Positions 52,114 through 60,972 of a stretch of 64,000 nt of DNA are shown one piece after another; within the stretch, counting starts at the first letter, position 1, and each line of letters starts with the position of its first letter. The position numbers and the translations under genes were made by a program. The notes under the pieces are model-generated. The model was not told where the DNA came from and searched no databases. It worked only from the letters and a program-made list of their open reading frames with translations. The DNA is from Micromonospora sp. KC606 (GTDB lineage Bacteria; Actinomycetota; Actinomycetes; Mycobacteriales; Micromonosporaceae), in assembly GCF_004348675.1 (NCBI RefSeq), contig NZ_SMKN01000009.1, positions 1 to 64,000 on the forward strand. The letters are read 5' to 3'.

Positions 52114-53349
52114 ATGACACTCCCCCGCACTCACCGGCGCACCTTCGCCGCCGTCGGCGTTCTCGCCAGCGCCGCCATGGTCACCGCCATGGTCGGGAAC
52201 CCGGCAACGGCAGCCTCGGCGACCGCCGAGATCCGCAGCGCCGGTGGCGCGACGGCCGTAGCCGACAGCTACATCGTGGCACTCAAGGACAGCAGCGTCG
52301 GCGGCCGCGCCGGCACCCGGCAGGCCGCAGTCAGCAGCACCGCCAGATCCCTCGCCGCCCGGTTCGGTGGCGCTGTGGGGCAGGTCTACGGCGACGCGCT
52401 CAACGGCTTCGAGGTGCAGCTGTCGGAGCGTGCCGCCAGGCGCCTCGCCGCGCACCCGGCCGTCGACTACGTCGAGCAGAACCACACCATCTCGATGACG
52501 GCTACCCAGACCAACCCGCCATGGGGGCTCGACCGCATCGACCAGCGGAACCTCCCGCTCAGCCGCACGTACACCTACAACAGCAGCGGCACCGGCGTCA
52601 CCGCGTACATCATCGACACCGGCATCCGGACCAGCCACGTCGACTTCGCCGGCCAGGCCGTGGACGGCTACGACGCGGTCGACGGCGCGCTGCCGGCCGC
52701 CGACTGCAACGGTCACGGCACCCACGTCGCGGGCACCGTGGGCGGCAACACCTACGGTGTCGCCAAGGACGTCCGGCTGGTGGCCGTCCGGGTTCTCAAC
52801 TGCTCCGGCAGTGGCACCCTGGCAGGGGTCATCGCCGGTATCAACTGGGTGACCTCCAACCACCAGGCGGGCCAGCCGGCGGTGGCGAACATGAGCCTCG
52901 GCGGCAGCTACAACTCCTCCCTCAACGCCGCCGTCCAGAACTCGATCAACGACGGGGTCACCTACGCCGTGGCCTCCGGCAACTCGAACGCCAACGCCTG
53001 CAACTTCTCACCTGCCTCGGTCCCGGCGGCGCTCACGGTCAACGCGTCGCAGAGCAACGACGCGCGGGCCTCGTTCTCCAACTGGGGTAGCTGCACGGAC
53101 ATGTTCGCCCCCGGCGTGGGCATTCTGTCGGCCTGGTCCACCAGCGACACCGCCACCTCGTCCATCAGCGGCACCTCGATGGCCGCACCGCACGTCGCGG
53201 GCGCGGCCGCCCGGGTGCTCAGCGTCAACCCGAGCTGGACGCCCGCCCAGGTCCACTCGTACCTGGTCAGCCAGGCCACGCCCAACGTGATCACCAACCC
53301 GGGCAGCGGCTCGCCGAACCGGCTGCTCTACCTCGCCCCCACGTTCTGA
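52114..53349 (+). CDS. Secreted proteinase K-like subtilase (S8) with I9 propeptide
   Basis: 411 aa, AGGAGG 8 bp upstream of ATG. Signal peptide about 1-33, I9 prodomain about 45-130 ([11 protein letters not shown] to [10 protein letters not shown]), S8 domain from about 135. Triad and oxyanion residues all canonical: [10 protein letters not shown] (Asp), NGHGTHVAG (His), [10 protein letters not shown] (Asn), [12 protein letters not shown] (Ser). It should be an active extracellular serine protease. The next gene, 71 bp on, is a close paralogue with altered residues; a hairpin lies between them. Confidence 0.94.
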   Translation: MTLPRTHRRTFAAVGVLASAAMVTAMVGNPATAASATAEIRSAGGATAVADSYIVALKDSSVGGRAGTRQAAVSSTARSLAARFGGAVGQVYGDALNGFEVQLSERAARRLAAHPAVDYVEQNHTISMTATQTNPPWGLDRIDQRNLPLSRTYTYNSSGTGVTAYIIDTGIRTSHVDFAGQAVDGYDAVDGALPAADCNGHGTHVAGTVGGNTYGVAKDVRLVAVRVLNCSGSGTLAGVIAGINWVTSNHQAGQPAVANMSLGGSYNSSLNAAVQNSINDGVTYAVASGNSNANACNFSPASVPAALTVNASQSNDARASFSNWGSCTDMFAPGVGILSAWSTSDTATSSISGTSMAAPHVAGAAARVLSVNPSWTPAQVHSYLVSQATPNVITNPGSGSPNRLLYLAPTF

Positions 53350-53364
53350 CAACCCGTCGTCGCA

Positions 53365-53396
53365 CCGGCCCCGAGGCGTCTCCGCCCCGGGGCCGG
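53365..53396 (+). terminator. Hairpin between tandem subtilase genes
   Basis: CCGGCCCCG (53365-53373) pairs with CGGGGCCGG (53388-53396) around a 14-nt loop, between the stop of the first protease and the ribosome site of the second. It could terminate or attenuate transcription into the second gene. Confidence 0.5.
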
Positions 53397-53420
53397 CCCC
53401 TTTCCCACGAGGAGAAACAG

Positions 53421-54644
53421 ATGACCAAAACACGTCTCGGGAGCCGGCTGCTCGCGCTCGCCCCGTTGGTCGCCCTGACCGCCGCGCTGGCCCCGGCGGG
53501 CAACGCGTCCGCCGCCGTGGGGACGATCCGCCACGCCGGCAGCGCCGATGCCGTGCCGGGCAGTTTCATCGTCGTGCTCCGTGACGAGCTGGTGCGCCCG
53601 ACGCCCGGGGTGAGCGCCCCCGCCGAGGTCGCCCGGGTGGTGGACCGGCTGCGGGTCCGTCACGGCGGGACCGTCGGCAGCGTCTATCGCCACACCGTAA
53701 CCGGGTTCGAGGTTCGCATGCCGGAGCAGGCAGCCCGCCGCCTCGCCGCCGACCCGGCGGTGGCGTTCGTCGAGCAGAACCGGACGACACCCCTCATCGG
53801 TTCCGGCGTGCAACTCAACCCGCCCTCCTGGGGGCTGGACCGGATCGACCAGCGCAGCCTTCCGCTGGACGGCCGGTACGCCTATCCGAACACCGCGCAC
53901 AACGTGCACGCCTACATCATCGACACCGGTATCCGGAGCACACACACCGACTTCGGTGGCCGCGCGGGGGGCGGAGCCGACCTGGTCGACGGCGCGCTGC
54001 CGGCCGACGACTGCAACGGCCACGGCACGCACCTCGCGGGGACCGTCGGAGGAACCCGGTACGGGGTCGCCAAGGAGGTCCGGCTCCATCCGGTACGGGT
54101 GCTCAACTGCTCCGGCAGCGGCAGCTACGCGACGGTGATCGCCGGGGTGGACTGGGTCACCGGGAACGGTGTCCGGCCGGCGGTGGCGCTCCTGGCGCTC
54201 GGTGGCGCGGCCAGTTCGGCCCTGGACGCCGCGGTGACCCGTTCGATCTCCTCGGGCATCACCTATGCGGTGGCGGCGGGCAGCTCGGGTGGCAGCGCCT
54301 GCAACTACTCGCCGGCGCGGGTGCCGGCTGCGCTCACCGTCGCGGGCACCACGTCGTCCGACGGCCGGATGCCGAGCGGCAACTACGGCAGCTGTCTGGA
54401 CATCTACGCCCCGGGGGCGAACATCTCGTCCACCTGGCACACCGGCGACGCCGCGGTCACCACCATCAGCGGCAGCTCGATGGCCGCCGCGCACGTCGCC
54501 GGATGCGCCGCGCTCGCCCTCTCGGCGAATCCGACCTGGGCCCCGGCCCAGGTCGCCAGCTATCTGACCAGCCGGGCGACGGCCGGCGCAGTCGGCGGAG
54601 TCGTCGCCGGCACGCCGAACCGTCTCCTCTACTGCGGCGCCTGA
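53421..54644 (+). CDS. Subtilase paralogue with altered active-site surroundings
   Basis: 407 aa, AGGAG upstream. Same layout as its neighbour: signal peptide about 1-32, I9 prodomain to about 125 ([10 protein letters not shown]), S8 domain after. Triad residues remain ([11 protein letters not shown]sp, NGHGTHLAG His, [12 protein letters not shown]er). But the oxyanion Asn is replaced ([10 protein letters not shown] instead of ASGNSN), GTSMAAPH has become GSSMAAAH, and the substrate-strand NMSLGG is LLALGG. These changes would be expected to weaken or alter catalysis. The frame is intact with normal codon bias, so it is expressed or only recently freed from selection. It may be a low-activity protease, inhibitor or binding protein. 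Confidence 0.88.
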   Translation: MTKTRLGSRLLALAPLVALTAALAPAGNASAAVGTIRHAGSADAVPGSFIVVLRDELVRPTPGVSAPAEVARVVDRLRVRHGGTVGSVYRHTVTGFEVRMPEQAARRLAADPAVAFVEQNRTTPLIGSGVQLNPPSWGLDRIDQRSLPLDGRYAYPNTAHNVHAYIIDTGIRSTHTDFGGRAGGGADLVDGALPADDCNGHGTHLAGTVGGTRYGVAKEVRLHPVRVLNCSGSGSYATVIAGVDWVTGNGVRPAVALLALGGAASSALDAAVTRSISSGITYAVAAGSSGGSACNYSPARVPAALTVAGTTSSDGRMPSGNYGSCLDIYAPGANISSTWHTGDAAVTTISGSSMAAAHVAGCAALALSANPTWAPAQVASYLTSRATAGAVGGVVAGTPNRLLYCGA

Positions 54645-54822
54645 GCCGTCCTCGCCCTGTCGAGGCGACGCAGGGTGGGGCGTCGCGGGCGGGATCGACG
54701 TCGTTTGCGGCATGGTCGGGTGTCGGGTGGCTGGGATAGCGCCATCTGGCGCAAGTGGCGTGCGCCCCGCCACCCGGCGTCGCCCGCCGGCACCGGACGG
54801 CGCCGCACGCACCAGGCAAACC

Positions 54823-54864
54823 GTGAACCAGGCGTCCCACCCGTCGTGAGGACGCCTGGTTCAC
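54823..54864 (-). terminator. Perfect 15-bp terminator hairpin after the S1 protease remnant
   Basis: GTGAACCAGGCGTCC (54823-54837) and GGACGCCTGGTTCAC (54850-54864) pair perfectly across a 12-nt loop, 7 bp after the stop of the minus-strand protease remnant. The terminator thus outlived the loss of its gene. Confidence 0.75.
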
Positions 54865-54871
54865 AGGGTGG

Positions 54872-55111
54872 TCAGTGCACTTCGACGCCGTACCAGGCGA
54901 GGCCCTCGTTGAGTGGCTGCACGTACGTGCGGCAGTCCTCCGGGATCCCGCCGGAGACGAGGCCGAGCGCTGCGTCGCCGTGGAAGACCGAGCCGCCGCT
55001 GTCGCCACCGGCCGCGCAGAAGCTCGTGTAGTCCAGCCCGGTCACCCGACCCTCGACATAGATGGCCGTGGTGTTCTTGGCGAGCACCTCGCCGCAGCGA
55101 GAGAGATGTGC
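54872..55111 (-). pseudogene. C-terminal remnant of a streptogrisin-like S1 protease
   Basis: The frame from about 55111 reads CGEVLAKNTTAIYVEGRV, then FCAAGGDSGGSVFHGDAALG and LVSGGIPEDC. This is the last third of an alpha-lytic/streptogrisin protease, with the catalytic Ser in GGDSGG. An in-frame stop at 55112-55114 and no further homology upstream show that the parts with the catalytic His and Asp and the prodomain are gone. Not functional as a protease. Confidence 0.75.
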
Positions 55112-55272
55112 TCACGTACTGCCTTCCGGAGCAGTGTCAGGGCGTCTCACGCTAGGACCTTGTGATCATCGATGCAGAGAACAGAGAATGGCATCGACGT
55201 GAACCATCCGGACCCGCAGTCGCACGGGCCCAGACGGCAGTTCAGGCAGCCCGCTGTCGGCGCTCGAAAGCG

Positions 55273-55674
55273 TCAGGGCCTGGCGGCGAAGATGTCGACC
55301 AGGCTGGTGAAGCTGTCTCCACCGCGCCCCGCTGCCTCGCCGCGCCGGAAGATCTCCAGCACGGCCTGCGGCAGTGCGGGGTCGATCCCGGAGTCCCGCG
55401 TGGTGTGCACGACGTGCTCGATGCTGGCCACCCCCATGGCGAGCCGGTCGACGTCGCCGGGGTGTTCGGCAGCGTCGATTCGGTCGGTGTAGAACTCCAG
55501 GAAGTACCGTAGATCGAGCGCGGATGTGGCGTAGGGCAGCAGTTCCTCGGCGGTGATGCCGTTGGCCCGGGCAACCGCGAGGGCGTGTAGCCAGCTCAGC
55601 ATGCTGGTCCAGAACATGTCCATGTTGAGCTGGTAGTAGAGCGCGGCCAAGCCCGGGTCGTCGCCCCGGTAGTC
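55273..55674 (-). pseudogene. C-terminal remnant of an imine reductase-type NADP oxidoreductase
   Basis: The frame reads DDPGLAALYYQLNMDMFW, then EHPGDVDRLAMG, SIEHVVHTTRDSGID and DSFTSLVDIFAARP. This is the helical dimerisation half of the imine reductase / 6-phosphogluconate dehydrogenase-like family. The Rossmann NADP-binding half is missing: homology stops near 55672, where a plus-strand TetR frame begins at once. The residual part has intact codon bias, so the loss looks recent. Confidence 0.7.
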
Positions 55675-55691
55675 GCACCACCTCCCGGCTG

Positions 55692-56225
55692 ATGCAACGG
55701 CAGGGCTACGACGGCACCGGGATCAAACAGATCTCCAAGGAGGCAGGGGCTACCCTCGGGTCGGTCTACCACTTCTTTCCCGGCGGCAAGCAGGAGCTGG
55801 CGGTCGAGGCGATCCGGCACGGTGACCGGGAGTTCGCCGAGTTTCTGACCCGAATGCTGGCCGGCGCGGACGATCCGGCCGAGGCGATCGAGGCGTGCGC
55901 CCGCACCCTCGGCCAGGACCTGCGCCGCTCGGACTGGGTCGACGGCTGCCCGGTCACCGCCACCGCGCTCGGCACGGCCACCCGGGCGCCCGAGATCCAG
56001 CATGCCGCCGCCGAGGCCTTCGCGCGCTGGCGGGGCCTGGTGGATGCGAAGCTTCGTGCGGCGGGCTTCGCCCACGCCGACGCTCGGGACCTGGCCCACA
56101 CGGTGATCAGCACACTGGAGGGAGCCGAGCTGGCTGCCCAGGTCTCTCAAAGCGAGACACCGCTACGGCTGGCCGGGACGCATCTCGCCCGACTGATCCG
56201 TCTCTACCGGAAGGCCACGCCCTGA
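55692..56225 (+). CDS. TetR-family regulator clipped at the N-terminus
   Basis: 177 aa from ATG 55692. It keeps the recognition part (GYDGTGIKQISKEAGATLGS, VYHFFPGGKQEL) and a TetR_C domain (WVDGCPVTATALGTATRAPE, AGFAHADARDLAHTVISTLEG). In relatives a helix with the sequence type xTRxRILxTTSRLM precedes QRQGYDG; here only RTTSRL is encoded upstream without a start codon, then the homology gives way to the imine reductase remnant on the other strand. There is no clear ribosome site. DNA binding is doubtful without the first helix. It was probably the divergent regulator of the reductase. Confidence 0.7.
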   Translation: MQRQGYDGTGIKQISKEAGATLGSVYHFFPGGKQELAVEAIRHGDREFAEFLTRMLAGADDPAEAIEACARTLGQDLRRSDWVDGCPVTATALGTATRAPEIQHAAAEAFARWRGLVDAKLRAAGFAHADARDLAHTVISTLEGAELAAQVSQSETPLRLAGTHLARLIRLYRKATP

Positions 56226-56370
56226 CCGCGGACGCGATACCGCGCCTCGGCCGCTCACTCAGAGTCCTCGAACCGGCTGGAAGGTCACCTGCGGAACCAT
56301 CCGCTACGCGGCGGCCTTCGGTGTCTGGCCTACAACACCTCCGTCAGGTGCGGGGCCGGCCGGGTCGCCG

Positions 56371-56721
56371 GAGCAGACGGACTGGCCACAGATCGCGGCA
56401 CTGCACCTGTGGCTGCAACGGCTCCAACCGACCGCCCCGGTACGGCTGAGCCGGGTCGTCGCGGTCGCCAAAGCCCACGGGCCGGACCGAGGGCTGGCGC
56501 TGCTCGACGACCGCAACCGCCGCTACCGCCTGGACCAGGAACCACTGACCCGGCAACGCGGACGCGCCGTCCGTGCTCACCTACTCCAGATGACCGGCGA
56601 CACGACCGGCGCGGCAGTGCTGTACCGGGAAGCAGCCAGCCTGACCAACGACCAGGTCGAACAGCGGTACCTGCTCGGTCAAGCCCACCGTCACCAGCAC
56701 GAGCGCCAGGTCGGACACTGA
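56371..56721 (+). pseudogene. C-terminal remnant of a SigJ-like ECF sigma factor (DUF6596 part)
   Basis: About 117 codons: TDWPQIAALHLWLQRL, VRLSRVVAVAKAHGPDRGLA, LRA-like AVRAHLLQMTGDTTGAA, and VEQRYLLGQAHRH, ending at TGA 56719. This matches the TPR-like C-terminal end of large ECF sigma factors (PIALNRAVAVAExxGPxxGL type). The sigma-2 and sigma-4 domains are absent and no start codon fits. Remnant. Confidence 0.6.
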
Positions 56722-56928
56722 CTCCTCCCACCGGACGTTGGCTCTCGTGACCGCCCACGTCCAGATGCCTGATGACCAGGACGTTCGGAGCGAGGAGCGC
56801 CGCGAGCACCTCGGCTGGCCGCCGGTTCGATCAGGATTCGAGAAGCGCCAGAGGGCTGGTCGGCCCTAGCCTTCCTTTCAGATGGCCGGCACCACGCCGA
56901 GCCTTGAGGGTCGAAAGGCAGCCTGGAT

Positions 56929-57378
56929 ATGCCCGCGAAGAGTCCCACGAACGAGTCCGACGGCTTCAGCGCCGAGGAGCGTGCCGCGATGAAGGAGCGC
57001 GCCGCCGAGCTGCGCGCCGAGGGCAAGAAGGGCGCCAAAAAAGCCGAAGGACTTGAGGCGGTCCTCGACCGGATCGCGCAGATGGCGCCGGAGGACCGTG
57101 CGCTCGCCGAACGCGTACATGCGACGGTGACCGCTACCGCCCCGGAGCTGTTGGCAAAGACCTGGTACGGGATGCCCGCATACGCGAACGCGGACGGCAA
57201 GATCATTCTCTTCTTCCAGGATTCGGGCAAGTTCAACTACCGATACTCGACCCTGGGCTTCCAGGAAACCGCCAACCTCGATGACGGGGACATGTGGCCG
57301 GTGTCGTACGCGCTCCAGAAGTGGAGCCCCATGGTAGAGCAAAAGGTCGTCGAGCTGGTGACGGCTGCGCTCTCCTGA
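56929..57378 (+). CDS. DUF1801 family protein
   Basis: 149 aa, intact. The N-terminal third is charged and probably disordered (KERAAELRAEGKKGAKKAE). The DUF1801 domain (about 50-149) has ALAERVHATVTATAPEL, TWYGMPAYANADGKIILFFQ, and YSTLGFQETANLDDG. Function is not established for most members of this YdhG-like fold; some are described as iron-chaperone-like. It is the only whole gene among remnants between 54.8 and 58.6 kb. Confidence 0.85.
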   Translation: MPAKSPTNESDGFSAEERAAMKERAAELRAEGKKGAKKAEGLEAVLDRIAQMAPEDRALAERVHATVTATAPELLAKTWYGMPAYANADGKIILFFQDSGKFNYRYSTLGFQETANLDDGDMWPVSYALQKWSPMVEQKVVELVTAALS

Positions 57379-57427
57379 CCGTTGCCGCAACCAGGCGCGG
57401 CGCTGACAAAGCACGTCTCCATCTGCC

Positions 57428-57625
57428 ATGCACCGAGCCCTCGTCCACATCGATGGACGGGGGCCCGGCACGTCAGGTGCCGGCCGCCCGCTCGGCGGCC
57501 TGTCCCGTCAGGGCCCGGGAGCGGAGGCGACCAGCCGCCGCCTGCTGGAGTTGGCGGCTCCGCTCCCCGAACGTCCCCGCGTGCTCGACCTCGGGTGCGG
57601 CACCGGACCCGCCGCGCTGAGGTAG
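57428..57625 (+). pseudogene. N-terminal fragment of a class I SAM methyltransferase
   Basis: The frame runs into LSRQGPGAEATSRRLLELAA and RPRVLDLGCGTGPAAL, the SAM-binding motif I of class I methyltransferases, then stops at TAG 57623. Everything after motif I is missing. The first 25 residues are not clearly homologous. Confidence 0.6.
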
Positions 57626-57630
57626 GCGCC

Positions 57631-57677
57631 GGCTGACCGGGCACGACCCGCCGTCGGCAGAGCGGGGCCGGTCAGCC
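57631..57677. terminator. Dyad at the junction of two gene remnants
   Basis: GGCTGACCGG (57631-57640) and CCGGTCAGCC (57668-57677) are perfect inverted arms with a 27-nt loop, covering the stop of the GNAT remnant. It may be the former terminator of one of the two genes. Confidence 0.4.
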
Positions 57678-57955
57678 GGTCAGGTCGATCCGCCAGTCGT
57701 TGGAGCGCATCAGGTGCACGGGCAGGATCGCCCGGCCCAGTTCGTAGACCCGCTGGTCGTGCCACCCGCGTCCGAGTAGCCGACGCTGCCCACCTTGGCA
57801 CCGTCGGGCAGCACCACGGCGTTCATGCGGCCGTTGCCGGTGTCGCCGAAGCGCACGTAGCGCTCGTGGCGAGCGACCACCTGCTCGTCGGTCATTCGTC
57901 CCCGTACCTCCCGGAAGCATTCAAGCAGCACCACCGGCACCTCTGAACGGCAACA
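57672..57955 (-). pseudogene. GNAT acetyltransferase remnant with frameshift and internal deletion
   Basis: One frame reads MTDEQVVARHERYVRFGDTG and PDGAKVGSVGYSD; a second continues GRGWHDQRVYELGRAILP, as in GNAT proteins (GSVGYwexxwxGxxVYExGWxVLP). It then jumps to HLMRSNDWRIDLTG, which in relatives forms the very end of the protein. The acetyl-CoA loop (QGRG) and about 80 residues between are missing. So there is at least one frameshift and one internal deletion. Confidence 0.65.
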
Positions 57956-58053
57956 CGCGAACGTCTGGCGGGGTCGCCAGATCTGCTCTAGCGGACCGGC
58001 AGCCCCCTTCTCGCGCCTGACGGGTGGCGCCGGAGCGGCCGGGATGAGAAACC

Positions 58054-58604
58054 ATGAGCACACTGCGGCTAGCCGTGATCATCGGCAGCACCCGCGAGGG
58101 GCGGGCGGGTGACCGGCTCGCCCACTGGTTCGTTGACCACGCGAGGCGGCACGCCGGCGGGTGGTCACCGTGGTTGACCTCGCCGACTTCGGCTTCCCCG
58201 CCGGCTAACCCGCCGAGCCGAGCGCGGCGACGCGGTCATTCGCCGGCGTGACGGGCCGGGCGAAGCGTTCATCCTGGTCACCCGGAGGGCAACCACAGCT
58301 TCCCGGCCTCGTTGAAACAGGCGATTGACTACCCGTACGACGAGTTGCAGGCCAAGCCGGTCGGTTTCGTGTCGAACGGCTGCGGTTACATCGGCCCGCA
58401 CGCGGTCGACCAACTCCGCACGGTCTTCACGCGCCGCACGCCGTCACGATCCGGGACGTCGTCGGGTTGAACCTGCGCTGCGACGAGCCGGCACCGCCGG
58501 CTACCGACCAGCTCCGCGAGGCCGCCCACGCCCTGCTCGACCAGCTCCGCTGGTGGGGCCTGGCACTGCGCGGCGGCCACGCGGCGTGCCCGCACGTCTC
58601 CTGA
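58054..58604 (+). pseudogene. NADPH-dependent FMN reductase remnant with several frameshifts
   Basis: It starts well with MSTLRLAVIIGSTREGRAGD (flavodoxin-like fold), then a one-base shift moves VVTVVDLADFGFP to another frame, which ends in a stop near 58208. Further on, [49 protein letters not shown] and [18 protein letters not shown] follow in changing frames. All parts of one gene are present in order, so this is decay by small indels rather than truncation. Confidence 0.8.
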
Positions 58605-58630
58605 CAGTTACCCATAGAGAGGTAGGGACC

Positions 58631-59647
58631 ATGAGTAGACGCAACACCGGCCTGGCCATCGAGGCGGAGGGCCTGACCCGCTCGTTCGGGGCCACCCGCG
58701 CGCTCGCCGGCGTGGACCTCCAGGTCCCCGCCGGCACCGTCTACGGGCTGCTCGGCCCGAACGGCGCCGGCAAGACCACGACGGTACGGGTGCTGGCGAC
58801 GCTGCTGCGCCCCGATGGCGGCCGGGCCCGGGTCTTCGGGCACGACGTCGTGACCGAAGCCGACGCCGCCCGGGCGCGGGTCAGCCTCACCGGCCAGTAC
58901 GCCTCAATCGACGAGGACCTGACCGGGCTGGAGAACCTGGTGCTCCTCGGTCGCCTGCTCGGGTATCGGAAGCCGGCCTCCCGGGAGCGCGCGCAGCACC
59001 TGCTCACCGCGTTCGGGCTGACCGAGGCGGCCGACCGTCAGGTGAAGAGATACTCCGGTGGCATGCGGCGGCGCATCGACATCGCGGCGAGCATCCTCAA
59101 CACCCCGGACCTGCTCTTCCTCGACGAGCCGACGACCGGCCTGGACCCGCGCAGCCGCAGCCAGGTGTGGGAGATCGTCCGCGCGGTCGTGGCGCACGGC
59201 ACCACGGTGCTGCTGACCACGCAGTATCTGGAGGAGGCCGACCAGCTCGCCGGCCGGATCGCGGTGGTCGACCACGGCAAGGTGATCGCGGAGGGCACGC
59301 CGGGTGAGCTGAAGTCGTCGGTCGGCTCCGGCACCGTCCACCTGCGGCTGCGCGACCCGGGTCAGCGGCCCGAGGCCGAGCGGCTCCTGCGCACGGCGCT
59401 CGCCGGTTCCGTGCAGCTGGAACCCGACCCGGTGGCACTGACCGCGCGGGTCGGCGGGCACGGCAGCGACCTGGACGCCAGCAAGCAGGCCGCCCGCGCA
59501 CTCCGTGACCTGGCCCGCGCCGGCATCGTCGTGGACAACTTCGCCCTCGGCCAGCCGAGCCTGGACGAGGTCTTCCTGGCCCTGACCGACCACCCCGCCG
59601 TGCCGACCGAAGCCGAGCGGGACGAGCAGCTGGAGGCAGCCCGATGA
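58631..59647 (+). CDS. DrrA-family ABC exporter ATPase
   Basis: 338 aa from ATG 58631 (GAGAGGTAGGG upstream). Nucleotide-binding subunit of a two-gene drug or lipid exporter. Motifs: [13 protein letters not shown] (Walker A), Q-loop in [23 protein letters not shown] (signature), [13 protein letters not shown] (Walker B), and [12 protein letters not shown] (switch). The DrrA-specific C-terminal domain with [18 protein letters not shown] is present. The stop overlaps the permease start (ATGA). No biosynthetic genes adjoin it, so the substrate is unknown. Confidence 0.94.
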   Translation: MSRRNTGLAIEAEGLTRSFGATRALAGVDLQVPAGTVYGLLGPNGAGKTTTVRVLATLLRPDGGRARVFGHDVVTEADAARARVSLTGQYASIDEDLTGLENLVLLGRLLGYRKPASRERAQHLLTAFGLTEAADRQVKRYSGGMRRRIDIAASILNTPDLLFLDEPTTGLDPRSRSQVWEIVRAVVAHGTTVLLTTQYLEEADQLAGRIAVVDHGKVIAEGTPGELKSSVGSGTVHLRLRDPGQRPEAERLLRTALAGSVQLEPDPVALTARVGGHGSDLDASKQAARALRDLARAGIVVDNFALGQPSLDEVFLALTDHPAVPTEAERDEQLEAAR

Positions 59648-60498
59648 GCAACGAAACCACCACCACCGGGCCGGCCCCGACGATCTACGTACCGTCCATG
59701 GCGGCGCTGTCGACCGTCCTGGCACACGGTGCCCGGCCACGCCGGCCGAGCCCGCTGTCGGCGTCGCTGACGTTCGGCTGGCGCGCCCTGCTGAAAGTCA
59801 AGCACGTGCCGGAGCAGCTGGTCGACGTGACGGCGTTCCCGATCATCATGGTGCTGATGTTCACCTACCTGTTCGGTGGGGCCCTGGCCGACAGCCCGCG
59901 GGACTACCTGCAGTTCTTCCTGCCCGGCATCATGGTCACCAGCGTCGTGATGATCACCATGTACACCGGCGTCGGGCTCAACACCGACATCGAGAAGGGC
60001 GTCTTCGACCGGTTCCGGACGCTGCCGCTCTGGCGGCCGGCCGCCCTGGTCGGCATGATCTTCGGCGACGTGCTGCGCTACGTGCTGGCCGCCGTGGTCA
60101 TCCTCGGCGTCGGACTGGCGCTGGGGTTCCGCCCCGGCGGCGGGCTACTCGGCGTGTTGGGCGGCATCGGTCTGCTGGTCGTCTTCTCGTTCGCGTTCTC
60201 CTGGGTGTGGACGTTCTTCGGTTTGGTCCTGCGCAGCGAGAAATCGGTGATGGGGGTCAGCATGATGGTGCTGTTCCCGCTCACCTTCCTGAGCAACGTC
60301 TTCGTCGATCCGGCCACCATGCCCGGCTGGCTGCAGGCGTTCGTGAAGGTCAACCCGATCACCCAGTTGGTGGCCTCGGTGCGGGCGGTGATGTCGGGGA
60401 CGTCGGACGCGTCGAGCACGATGTGGGCGCTGGTGTGGAGCGCCGGGTTGACGGTCGTCTTCGGCATCCTGACCATGTATCGCTACAACCGCCGCTGA
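59644..60498 (+). CDS. ABC-2 type permease (DrrB family)
   Basis: 284 aa. Six predicted membrane segments starting near residue 62 ([17 protein letters not shown]); the ABC-2 region has [20 protein letters not shown], the cytosolic [13 protein letters not shown] motif typical of DrrB, and [20 protein letters not shown] near the end. Partner of the ATPase gene, to which it is translationally coupled. Confidence 0.93.
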   Translation: MSNETTTTGPAPTIYVPSMAALSTVLAHGARPRRPSPLSASLTFGWRALLKVKHVPEQLVDVTAFPIIMVLMFTYLFGGALADSPRDYLQFFLPGIMVTSVVMITMYTGVGLNTDIEKGVFDRFRTLPLWRPAALVGMIFGDVLRYVLAAVVILGVGLALGFRPGGGLLGVLGGIGLLVVFSFAFSWVWTFFGLVLRSEKSVMGVSMMVLFPLTFLSNVFVDPATMPGWLQAFVKVNPITQLVASVRAVMSGTSDASSTMWALVWSAGLTVVFGILTMYRYNRR

Positions 60499-60925
60499 CC
60501 TTCCTCGCCAAGCGGGCGTCGTCACCACCGTGGTGGCCCGGCATCCGCGCCGCCGGCATCGACCTGTACGAGGTCGTCCTCATCCTGCCAAAGGAGCAGC
60601 TACGCTCCCGGATCGACGCCGACCAGGTGGAGACGAACGCCCGACGATGGCGACATGACCATGTAGCCCAGGCCCTGGCACTCTCGCCGGCCTGGACGAC
60701 GTGTCCCTGATAGACGCCTCCCCGAGTCCTGATCAGGTGGCAGACGCCGTGGTATCGCATGTTCGGTGAGGTGCCGGCCAGCCGGGCCGATCAGCAGTAC
60801 GGACGGGCCGGCCCCGCACCGGTTGCCGAATGCGTTCGCGGCCCCACGCCCGCACCTCCGTCTGTGCCGGTCGCACTTCCCCGCCCCGCTGGCCGAGAGC
60901 TCACTCGGCGTCGTGTTGTGGTGGC
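60499..60925. other. Intergenic region with no recognised gene
   Basis: The first 200 bp keep a coding-like look (a frame with IDLYEVVLILPKEQL) but no start or family was recognised; it may be another remnant. No promoter was found. Confidence 0.35.
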
Positions 60926-60962
60926 CCCCGTGGGGCGGGCGCTTGCCCCACGCCCCACGGGG
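60926..60962. terminator. Bidirectional terminator between ABC exporter and GH53 gene
   Basis: CCCCGTGGGGCG (60926-60937) and CGCCCCACGGGG (60951-60962) form a perfect 12-bp stem with a 13-nt loop, 11 bp after the GH53 stop and between converging genes. Confidence 0.75.
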
Positions 60963-60972
60963 ACCCGCCGGG

